DNA of 64,000 nucleotides, taken from assembly GCA_944472135.2 (NCBI GenBank), contig OX235264.1:123161809-123225808 (forward strand). Reading direction: 5' to 3'. A program made the translations under genes and the position numbers. Below the pieces are notes generated by a model. The model saw nothing but the letters and a program-made list of their open reading frames with translations, did no database searches and was not told the DNA's origin. Of the stretch, positions 43,595-54,712 are shown in pieces. Source of the DNA: Trichobilharzia regenti (taxonomy: Eukaryota; Platyhelminthes; Trematoda; Strigeidida; Schistosomatidae). Position 1 is the first letter of the stretch, and each line of letters starts with the position of its first letter.

Positions 43595-46500
43595 TCAGAG
43601 AAGCTGAGAATCGCATCACCTGTAATTATATTGTATGTAGTACTGTCTATTGAAATATCGAGTTTGAGTTTTTGTTCAGTACGATGTAATAATAAACTTA
43701 TTATTATATTCAGTGTGTTTTGAATATCGATATCCGCTCACTTATATTTGGCTGACATGATTATTGTATCCGTGACTCACGATTCCGTGTCTCATTGACA
43801 ATTGTGATTAAGGTACGTCAGCGTTTGGCTTTGTGTGGAAGCCAAAACAAGGTCGCGAACGCCTGTCTGTAGTCTTGTGTTAATCAGTTCATTGTTTGAC
43901 CGAATTCTTCATCGGAGGTTACACCCTACGCCAAATTACGATTCTCTTGAAATTGATTGTGCCATAGTTCAGTTATATCACCTCAATTCATCGTGCAAAA
44001 GAAGTTACCTCTCATCGATTCTTCAATAAGATCTCATGTGTCATATTATCACATTCACAGTGTTTTGAGTTCCCTTGACTGCTTCAAAGTAGCACTTTGC
44101 GTATAGACATAGAAAATGCCAAGGTTACTTAGTTTCGCCGTCATACTGTTGTGCAATTCGTGATTCACAGTGTTGTGATCGCATGAATTTAAGCGCATTG
44201 ATTTATAGATTTAAGCTTTCTGAAACGAGTGTGTCTCTGTATTCTGGTATTTCATATTGAGAGCATTTCGCCGTAGTCTCAACAATATTCTCATGAAACC
44301 AGTATTCAGCTTCGTCCGCAATCAATGAGATGGTATGGCGTCCATGTAGCCAAGCTGAAAGACAGCAGTGAAACTTCATGACAATCAGGTACAACTACTA
44401 TATGAATAAGAATCTGTTGAAATCTGTTGAAGCATCTCGTCAAACTGAAGCAGTGAAAAACTCTGAGGGTGTGAAAGACACGAAAGTATTCATTCCTAAC
44501 AGTTGTAATAAGTGGTCCTGTTTGAAGTGAGAAGAACCCGAGAAGACTTTAAAAGAGTATAAACTGGTGAAACTGTGCTTCTATTCGTTAGAGTCCGAAA
44601 TTGAAACTGAATCCGCGAAAACAATAAAGCGATACTTATAAATATTACCAGTGAATCTTATTCGAATCTCGATATTCAATCTGTTGCATGAACGTCATAT
44701 CGTCTGACTTAAATTCTGTCATTTCATTTTTTGTAAGTTGCGTTCTATGAGGATATGACAAGTGCAAAAAGTACACAGTGTTGTTGTAACGGTAAAGAAT
44801 TTCATGCTTTGTTGACTAGACATTCATCATGATAATCGATCGCAAATATGCCAGAATAGCTGTTCACTGTCCACAGTCAACATGATTGAAGAAAGTAGTC
44901 AGAATTCATTGCATTCAAAGAGAAGCTAATAAAAGGAGTAAGATAAACTTTTGCTGCTTCACATGCAGTAGTAAAATTCAACTGTTGAAATACTTTTCAT
45001 ATAAAAATTTTTATTCAGCTGGACACGAATCACAGTTCGAATGACCAGGAATGACGATGAGCTCTTTTTTACACAGTACTCTGGGTAATCAAATTCATAT
45101 GTGCATAATTTTTGGAGGTGGTCGAGTCTGTCATCTACTGTGACAAAACACAACGACGCGCTCTACTATATTATCTACTCAACGCCCTCAGTGGGTAGAA
45201 ACACGAATCACAGTGGCGCAATAATTTATCGCCAGTTGTGATCATCACATGGACCGAATAAACTGCCTATGAATTCACAAATTTTTGAAAGTATATCAGT
45301 CAATTCACTACATAAATTAGCCCCCTAAACTGTCATTTCAAATTCGTACTGATAAGAATGATTGTCACGGGAAAGTGTTTGGCGGCCTTACCACTTGTGT
45401 GTTTGAAACAGTCATATTTGCGGAAGATTTATAGAGCATGAACACAGAGGTCCATATGATTGATGAAGAACGGTCAAGAACTGTCAGTGAAGAGTGTTCT
45501 ATGCTGCGTTTTACCCCTGACTGCTTCTCTCTTCATCATAGGGAATTCGATAACAGTGAGATTCCATACGTGTATGTGTGTGTCGACATGGAAGCAGATT
45601 CCAATATTTATCATCGTCGACGTAGTAGCGATGGGATAAGATGAGGCAGTTAGTGAAGAAGTGGATTCAATTCTCACTGTGGTCTTCCTGGAATGAATCT
45701 TGAAATTTCATCCCTTAGTATTTGTCTATAGGAATCTTGCAAATGCGTATTGGATTTCAAGAGTATCCTGCATTCACCTCAAAACTCATCATAGCACACA
45801 GGCTTTCGAAATCGAACTATGAATGAGTATGTGGAATGCATTGAAGTGTTGTGTTGCGTAGCGAAGTGTTGTTTAAAGCCGCAGTTACGCTAAGGAATGA
45901 TGATACTGCTTATCCTTGCGTAAACGGCCAATACAGAAAACTGTCAAAAGCTGCATGAACAGCTACTTGAGTAAATCTTATTTGTTTGCTTGTATGTAAA
46001 CAAGGATACTTCTCAATTTCCCAGTGATAGGTGTGTACATTTCTGACAAATTCTTGTCATCTTTCTTCTCCTTCGTACATGCCATGAAGAGATTTTACTG
46101 TTATTGTCTGGATAGTATTCAAAACGAATGGATGACATAAGGGAGTTGTTTTCGTTGAGCGTGAAAAGCGCACATTTTCTTTTCCATGTGGATGCTTATG
46201 GAGATATTGTTGATCTGTGCACGTAATACACACTCACTTTTCGCAGGCATCAGTTTCACGCTGTGATATCGAAAAATACTCATGCAAAAATAAATTTGTG
46301 GTCAGATTAGGATTTATTAGCTCTAAAGTGCTTCCTTAAAAATCAGTCTCAAATTCATAAATGAATGAAAGTAATGCATTGTGTTAGGAATTACAAGTTA
46401 AGTAGTTAAATTCGCTAAATGGAAATTGGAATTTACTTGCTTCTCACACACAACATTTCTCTGCTGGTTATCCTTGACAAAGCAGGAAGAACCAGATAGG

Positions 46501-48744
46501 CATGCATTTGGGTCCATGGAGAACTCTGTGCCCTAATTCGTAACAGCAGAAGGCAATTGATACCATTATCTAGGTATGATTTAACATAGTCGAATAACAA
46601 ACCTACGTGAATATCAATCAATACAAAAATCGATCCATTTTCGCAGTAGATTCAGTTGTTGTCCATGGTTTGTAAGACAGCTGCTACACATTTTCACTGC
46701 AATCTTTACTGGTTACCAGCCAAATCTCACCGCGCACTCAATTTTCCATCACACTGCGATTCAGACTTTAGCAGTTTCTTGACGCAGCTCTCACCCAGAC
46801 TTGAGGAAATTCTCTAAAAATCGGCTGCATACATGGCGTACATAGCGCTAGTAAATGAAATATTCCTCAGACAGCTCTCTAATCAGTCCTGGTAATTTTA
46901 TTTTCATCCAGTAGAAATAAAGGTGTTTTTGCAGCTTCATGTTCAAAAAGAATCCTGAAATAGTCAAAATGATTCCGGTGCACATTGATCTGCTTAATAC
47001 GTGATATTAGATTTGTATCAGATGCCAGCATTACAGTTAATTGATTACAATATTGAGTAACAATTGTAATGGTCCGCTTCTCTAACAGTTATGTTGTTTG
47101 TAAAAGGTGAAATCTAATTAAAACAGATGGGTAGCACGGTCACCATGCCACATATTTTTCAGTGATAATAATTGACAAATATCATGCTAAGTTTTCGTGT
47201 TTGTTGGACAGTAAAAATTGTTAGATTTGGAGCAGAGTATTCAGATTATTGTATCTCAAAACACCTAATGATCTGGTGGTATTTGCAATTACTGACTTTC
47301 ACCAGTGGACAATATTGATTTTGTGAAGCAATGTGTGGTTGAGTTGAGATATTGTGATAAAATTTTCATTTATTTATCTGTGCTTGTAATTCACGATGTT
47401 AAAACTAGTCCTAATTAAGTTAATCTCTCTGACTCCATTTCCTGATGCTCATTTAGTCTTCAGAGAAGGAAGCTATTCTTCGCTGCCATTGAGAAGGATA
47501 AACGAGGTCAATTGGTGAAAGCTCTTAAGATGCAGCTCAGCCCATGTGTTTTCTTTCGACTACAGAACGAGGGAATAAGGTGACATGTATTTTCTGTTAA
47601 TGTTGCTGAAGTCTCGGAACAAAACTGAGAAGGCATTGCATAGAAGTGCAAGGAATCAGTGAATGTTGTTGAAATAGAATGAAGTGACTAGCTAGAAATT
47701 CTGTAATCTACTTATGTTTCCCAAGTGACAACAGCGAAATCCATGAGTATTGGGTGGTTATTATGATGTCACCGACACCGTCAAGCGAAATCCGTTTTTC
47801 AACAGAATCATGACAATATTATTCAAGTCTGAATGTCACGTAGTTAGAGGTCTGAATTGAAGGTTATTTGAAATAAAGCGGACGAAGAGGAGAAAGGAAG
47901 ATTACGGAAGTCAGTTGGAAGTTGGAATGGACAAGAACTCAATTTCTTCTTGTTCTCTTATTTCCCCTTAGCTGGATCCACTGCCACATTTCTCATGCCA
48001 TCCTCACGTGCAATCATTTGATCCTCATTTCAAGTTCTACTCAATGGATTGGATGGCAGTATCACTCACTTTCCATATCAGTGTGTGTTCGGGCCTTCTG
48101 CATTTTACTTGTACACTTCAATTGGAGGACATTTCCTTGGATGGTTTGCAGATACAGTAACCATCTGTTTTTCTTTTTTACAGAAAATCGTAATTTAATT
48201 TAGAAGAACAGCCATTTCCTTGAAGTGTCTGCCATTCGATTTAAATCATTTTCGTTACTTTAGCAACATGTCACTTAAGTATATGCCAGCTCTGATTTAC
48301 TTTTATATGTAGAATCTGAATTTTATTCACTCTCCTGCTTGCAACGCATTTTCAGGATTCGTTCTAAATTATGTATGTCTGCAAATATTTACTGATTCTG
48401 GCTAGTTGTTTTATCAGCTTGCAGCTGTGCTGCCTGATAAGGTGCAAGAAGTGACTTCCCCAACATTTCTCCTATAAACAGAGGCTGGAGATTCTTGTTG
48501 ATGTTTATGGCTGATTATCTACACCACCTCCATCTTCCCTATGTTCGAATGAAGTCCCATCCTCTCGTTCTCTTCTACCAGCTTTTAGATTTTGCCGAAT
48601 CTGTGACCTGAATGCACACCAGTAGCTGACTACACACAAAGGGATATCATAGTGATTCGAAAACCTCTAAATTACTCAGATAAGTAGGAACGGGGATTTA
48701 TTCGCAGAATTCTGCACCATCAGTGATTTTGTTAATTTTTTTTT

Positions 48745-49005
48745 TATTTACAGCTTAATTCCACATTGTATCAGTTGTTCTGAATGAGGTGTTTGAAGTA
48801 CTCTGCTCTATTTGTTTATTTATTTTTTCTATACAGCTTGATTCCACACAGAATTTTCGGTACAAGTATGGAATTTTCAGCATGGATATCGGTAGCCCAA
48901 ATTTTGCAGGCCAACCATAGATATCAAGTGTGCGCCGGCGTGGGCTCGAACCCCGGACCATGTGCATGGTCGTCGAGAGTCCTAACCACTGTGCCACTGA
49001 CGCAC
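48745..49005 (-). mobile_element. SINE with the same tRNA head but a different body
   Basis: The minus strand starts with the tRNA-like head (GTGGCACAGTGGTTAGGACT, then box B GGGTTCGAGCC). The body (GGTTGGCCTGCAAAATTTGG, GTGTGGAATCAAGCTGT) is unrelated to the RTE-tailed SINE, and an A/T-rich tail follows near 48.75 kb. It sits back to back with the 5' leader of RTE copy 3. Confidence 0.65.
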
Positions 49006-51440
49006 AGGGTGTACAGAAACTTGCCTATAAAACCAGCTCACTAATTTTTAAACCGTATTAAGCCCGGATAAAGAGGGGTGGTGGAGGCGTGGTGCTAGCA
49101 ATTCCACCACCGAAGCTTAACCAAATCGCTACAGAAACGTCAACGCATAAATACATTTAAAAATTCTGAAAACATATTTCGCTGGGAACGTGGGAAGTGA
49201 AATGACGCAGGCTGGTGAAAGCCTTCGAGAAGCCAGTCAGCCGATGTGCCTTCTTTCGATGAAAGCAAAAGTAATGATGGGTACCTAGAAGGTTCGTTCA
49301 ACGTATGAAACTGGAAAGGCTGCCCAGATAGCCGCTGAAATGAGAAGGTACAGAACAGAAGTGTTGGGAATCTGCGAAAGCAGATGGAACGGAGCTGGAA
49401 GGTGCCAACTATCTACTGCAGAGACAGAAATCCTCTCCGGCCACTCAGAGGACAACCACGAGGACACCGAGTGAGTGGCCATCACGATGTCACCAACAGC
49501 AACCAAATGATTCAATGCAAGGACGGTCAGGAGAAGGAGACGCTGAGCTCAACTTACATAGCACTGGACAATGAAGTGAAGAAGAGTGCTAGAAAGGAGA
49601 AAAGACAATTGTATGACAACGCGGCCACTGAAGCTGAGAAGGCAGCAGGCATAAGAGACCTGAGGACACTATGTCAGATAACCAAATGTCTACCCGGGAA
49701 GAGATCAACACAAGTGAAAACTATAAAAGACATCCAAGGGAACCCAATTACCAAGGAGGAAAGACTGATTGATCATTTGGCGGATCACTTCAAAGGATTA
49801 TTGAACTATTACCTGAAACTCGTTCAGAAATACCAACAACAGCGCGCACACAACTGCAAGTAGGCACCAATCCTCCAACGAGAGCTGAAGTCTTGAAAGC
49901 GATCAAGCTTCTGAAAGCTGGGAAAGCAGCTGGACCAGATGGAATACCCCCTGAAGCACTGAAAGCGGACCAAGAGATCACAGTAGATATGCTGACTCCA
50001 TTATTTCAAGAGGTCTGGGATGAGGAAAAAGTGCCTACTGACTGGAGGAAAGGTTACCTCATGAAACTACCAAACAAGGGTGACTTAGGACTCTGCAAGA
50101 ACTGGCAAGTAATCATGCTCCTGTTCACGCCAACTAAAATCCGGAGTCGCATCATCCTGGAGAGAATTAAGGACGCACTGGATACTGAACTCCGATCACA
50201 ACAAGCTGGATTCAGGAAAGTCAAATCATGTTCTGACCAAATCTCAACTCTACGCATCACCATCGAACAAAGCATGGAATGGCAATCAAATCTCTACCTC
50301 AACTTCATAGATTTTGAGAAGTCCTTCGACACCGTTGACCATGAAGTAATTTGGAAATTACTCAAGTACTACGTGTACCCCAAATGTTCATCAACCTTAT
50401 TCAACCGTTGTGCGACAACGCCACATGTCAAGTCATCCACAACGGAAAACTCAGCGATGCGTTTGGAGTAAACACAGGCGTCAGACAACGGTGCTTATTA
50501 TCACCAATGATATTCCTAATTGTGGTGGACTGACTGGATTATGCGTCAGACAGTGGGAAACGAGAAGAAAGGGGTCTCCTGGACAAACGTGAAAAACCTA
50601 GAAGATCTGGATTTCGCGTGTGGATGATCTAAGTTTGATGTCACACAAAATCGAAGACTTACAAGTGAAAACCGATAAATTGGTCAAAGAAGCTGCCAGA
50701 GAATACAGGAGTCCATGAGGACATAGACAAGACGGAGGTTTTGAAAATAACCAACCAACAACAATAGCAGCATTCCGCGCCAATCAACATCAACGGTAGG
50801 GGTTTGAAAGAGGTTACTTTATTCACTTATCTAGGGGTCATTGTCTCAACTAAAGGCAGTCGGAACGGACTAGGATGTCAAATCGAGAATTGGGAAGGCG
50901 AGAAACACATTCATCAACCTGAAACTAATCTGGAAATCTTCGTCACTCAGCATCATCAACAAAATTCGGAATTTTAATAGAAACGTAAAGTCAGTCAGTT
51001 CTTCTATACGGATCAGAAACGTGGAGGGCGGGTCACAAAGAATATTTCCCATAGCCTGTTGCAGACCTTTATTAACAACTGTCTTCGCTCTATACTGAAG
51101 ATCAGATGGCGGGGCCGGAAAGAATCATCAATAAGAAACTATGGAAGCAAACAAAACAAGAGCCAATCGCCCGACCCAAATGCAAGAGAAAGTGAAGATG
51201 GATCGGACACTCGCTGAGGAGACCGCTGGGTGACATCGCGCGTCCAGCCCTCGACTGGAACCCGAACGGAAGGCGGCGAGTCAGACGTTGGTGCAAGGGT
51301 GGCATGGAGGAGATCGTGTGATGAGGAGTTGAAAGAGTATGGACTAACATGGATTCAGGCGAAAAGTACAGCAGAAGACAGAAGCAAATGGAGACGTGCA
51401 GTTGAAGCCCTTTGTTCCACTAGGAACCCAAGCGAGCAAT
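49006..51440 (+). pseudogene. RTE retrotransposon copy 3, internally deleted
   Basis: Partner of RTE copy 2 at the outer end of the right arm. The leader (49.0-49.31 kb) is followed by the start of the endonuclease (RRSFNV-like remnant, GKAAQIAAEMRRY). At about 49.51 kb the sequence jumps straight to MIQCKDGQEKE, removing most of the endonuclease. RT blocks remain: AAGPDGIPPEALK, GFRKVKSCSDQ, FIDFEKSFDTVD, GVRQRCLLSPMIF, but with frameshifts near 49.86, 50.38 and 50.6 kb. The 3' end carries GAAGCCCTTTGTTCCACTAG and a run of ATA repeats at about 51.44 kb. Confidence 0.88.
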
Positions 51441-54052
51441 AATAATATCATTATTTTGCACCATAATTCGCTGCACATGCAGTTGATAAGATGGTTTCTG
51501 CAAAAGTGATTCAAGTGACTAACGCCGAATTTCCCCTGTTTGTAAGTGATTTGTGTTTGTTATTTGGGAGTGCAAGTTGGCATATATGAATTTTTCCTAA
51601 CCTATAGAATGGAAGTCGTAAATATATTCAAAAGTGGGATCCTCAGCAAAAATCTCGGTTGATTCATACCGATTGGTTATCACTGCTCCAAAATTAAATT
51701 TCAATGACGTGCGTTAGCTGTGCAAACAGAAGCGATTTTATCTGGAAGTTGTTATCAAGTCAATGTCTTCTTATTCACCGATATCTTCTGCAGTCGATGT
51801 AAGCGAGAACGTTTAACGACTTTGCAAGCACTTCAAAGTGGATCGGAATTTACAAGGGATAATACTAATGCTTTTGATTTTGAAATCTGCACTGCATTAT
51901 TTCTTGACCGAAAGGAGTAGTAAGAGAAATGATAGTCAGCTTGAGTGTTCAAATAAGATAAGTAGACGTAAGAAAATATAGAGGCAGTATGAGTTATGAT
52001 GTAGGTGTTCTCAGCGTATATTGTCTCGAATTCGCACGCCCCGTACAGCATTTGTCTCTGAATTATTCCATCTGAAACAATCTCCATTATTATCCATTTT
52101 TTTCTCTCGTCACCATTCAGGAATAATTTGTATTGCGTTGCCAATAAAGCTAAATAGGGTGTGAGTTCATGTAACAATCTGAAACTAGAACAATCTTCTC
52201 TTCACACAATCTGCTCCAGTCAGTCATCCTAGCCATGCACTTCACATTGTTTCTCATTCCGTCTCCACAAGATAGACGGCTTCACGCAGTGCTGAATGCA
52301 ACAGACCACTCAAGGTGTTCCCGTTCCACTTCCTCCAAAATATGTTTCAAACTGCAATTTTTTTAATTGATTCTTTGCATATTCTTTCTCACTTGGCACT
52401 TATTCTTCACTACAGAGTCAGCGAAGACAGCTGTTGGAAAGTGTCTGCAGTAGCTTGTCCAAAACGCATTTCATTATCAAGTTGTACTACTTATCAGCAG
52501 TGAGTAGTGCGAGTGTATACTGAGAATAATACTAATAATTATGCACCAGCGATCTGCTCATATAAATATGTAACTGGAGAGCAAGATATTGGGAAGATTG
52601 TTGGCATCGAGCTGGATAAAAATTTAAATGGTTCCATAATTTCAAGCAGACTATCATTTTGTCACTCAGTAGCAATGGTTACCGATATCCTGCGGAACAT
52701 TTGATTTACTCCGGTGTGATGATCTTCGTCTTGGAAATAATTCATACTAGCTGTTTTGCATACGAGTATTACATAATTTTAGAATAAAATAATTAACTGT
52801 TAGTAGATTGTGTGTGTGTGTGACACAATGTAATCTAAATGTAATCTGACCGAAGAAAATCACTATGGAACGGTTATTTCATACATTTATATGTTCATAA
52901 ATCTACATATATTTCATCAATTTAGATGTTAATAACAATAATTATATACTCTCTCTTTAAGTTCACGACGAATGCCAGTTTACAGGCATCATCAACATGA
53001 TAAATAATATTTACATGGAGCAAGCATATTTAAAATTATCCACTTTCACAGGATATATATATATATATATAAGAATAAGTACTGGAATAATGTCAGTAAG
53101 CACAATTTTCTTAGGTAAAAACAATTCACATGATCTATGCACCCTTGTTGTTTGAATTTGTCGAAAAAACTGGCGCAACAACTGAATGTTGCGTTACACT
53201 TCGTGTACATGGAGGGTTATTCGCTAAAGCATAAAAATGGCTAGTAAGACGTCAGTCAGTTTACTGACAATAAAGTTCTCAGCAATATCATCTGCAGGGG
53301 GGGGCTCACCATATCAGTTATTTACCAGTGCAATACCCAGAGAAATGCCGAGAAATCATTATAATCTGCAACCGGTGGATGTTTTAATTCAGTTCGGTCA
53401 GTAAATAGAACAGCCGAAAAACAGTCCATTCGGAATGACGAATGAAGCATGCAAGAGCAGAATATAAACATAGAATGAGGCATTTAGATTCGAAACGCAA
53501 ATGGTAATATATATTCAGTATTTTCTAGATATCCTGAATGAGTGGTGTCGTAAAGTTAGTGATTTTGGTTTGCAGCATGATAAGAATATTGGTGGGTGTC
53601 CATATTATGAACTACAGATTGATTGCCGTGTGGATTTGGTTAATTCCATTTCGTGTGGTGTTTGACTTATCTACAATTTTTATACATTTCGCAAAGTATC
53701 ATTGTGATCATGGAGACTATACCTATGCTTTAAATGCATAATTTCGCTAACGCCTACCAGCATTGAGTATATACAACGGGAAACGTGTATTTATGGAATT
53801 CCTCGCCACTGCAGATAAAATGCCATGGCATTCTTTTCAAAAGTTAACTAGTCGGTGAAGTATGAATAATGCCTGTAAACACTGACACGGTATACTGGAA
53901 AGGTTTACAGCCCTAAACATGGGGTTTTGAACCAAGTTTATGGCTTTACGTTAAGACGCGAATCGTTTAACCTCTTTGCATTGGCAAAACATCCATAGCG
54001 TTCTATTGTGGTGAGAGCAGGCTGCTGGCCAATTGGTAGACAATAATTAACG
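51441..54052. other. 2.6 kb without a recognised gene
   Basis: Single-copy in this window as far as I can see. It contains an AT dinucleotide run (53.05-53.07 kb), a run of eight G at about 53.30 kb and a possible decayed tRNA-like head on the minus strand (53.92-53.99 kb, GGTTCAAAACC as box-B-like). One exon candidate is listed separately. Other frames (for example 51833-52177 minus and 52507-52704 plus) show no family features. Confidence 0.4.
51720..51920 (+). CDS. Possible host-gene exon, PH-domain-like fragment (weak)
   Basis: The frame reads LSGSCYQVNVFLFTDIFCSR and continues with KRERLTTLQALQSG. The VFLFTDxF pattern is common in the second or third strand region of PH domains of RhoGEF-type proteins (VHVFLFTDLL-like). 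No start codon context or clear splice sites settle it; the upstream CAAACAG could serve as an acceptor. It may be an exon of a larger gene or a chance frame. Confidence 0.25.
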   Translation: MQTEAILSGSCYQVNVFLFTDIFCSRCKRERLTTLQALQSGSEFTRDNTNAFDFEICTALFLDRKE

Positions 54053-54610
54053 TCAATGTTTATATTAATGAAAACAAAACACGTAGATCAGCGAAGAGTC
54101 TCTTTTCGGCGAATTCATTTTCTTAGCTGTACAATCGCAAATATATATGCATTGTTTTGTATGTATGTGTACATTAAGTTTGTCAAACAAAGTTACAATT
54201 GGTTAAGGTTACTTTTAACTAAACAAGTGGAGGATGGTAATACAGGTCAAGAAAATTAAGTGCTAATGAAACTAGGGTAGTAAAAAAATGATGAGTTGTC
54301 ACAAACAGTTGTAATAATAATAGTGAGTTTTACTCAGGATGCACATAGAAACAAAGTAGATAATGCGAAACTATGTAAGAGATCTAAGTGGATACAAGAA
54401 TTATAATTGCTTAAGGTTATTTTAACTAAACAGGTAAAGGTTGGTAATATAAGTCAAGACCATTAAGTGCTAGGGTAGTAACAAAGGTGATGAGTTGTCA
54501 CAAACAGTTGTTAAAAGAAGTTATGCAATAATAATATGAATAGTTTGATGAGTGAGTTTTACTCAGGATGCACATAGAAACAAAGTAGATAATACGAAAC
54601 TATGTAAGAG

Positions 54611-54626
54611 AAAAAAAAAAAAAAAA
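54611..54626 (+). other. A run replacing element sequence, 16 bases
   Basis: Where the other minus-strand terminal repeat (57673-57688) has ATTTAAGTGAATACAA, this copy has 16 A and no length change. The 13 non-matching inner bases are the same ones replaced at 60207-60219. Likely a masking or assembly artefact. Confidence 0.7.
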
Positions 54627-54712
54627 GAATTATAAGCAATTAAGGAACAGGCGAAGAAACAAAATTAAGTCATCAAAATAAAAATAAAAGCTCAAAACAA
54701 ATCAAAACATTG

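Larger units (their letters stand above)
42701..48740 (-). repeat. Palindrome right arm, unit A''
   Basis: Inverted copy of unit A (paired positions with A add to about 55,812; with A' to about 71,748). It extends beyond A' by about 0.5 kb at 48.18-48.65 kb, where a decayed LINE RT fragment on the minus strand matches the one at 39.0-39.25 kb. The peptide gene at 43.3 kb is the only gene supported. Confidence 0.82.

Noticed and set aside
7736..48740. CRISPR array or tandem satellite
   Set aside because: The repeats are a few long dispersed units in both orientations; short direct repeats with unique spacers are absent.
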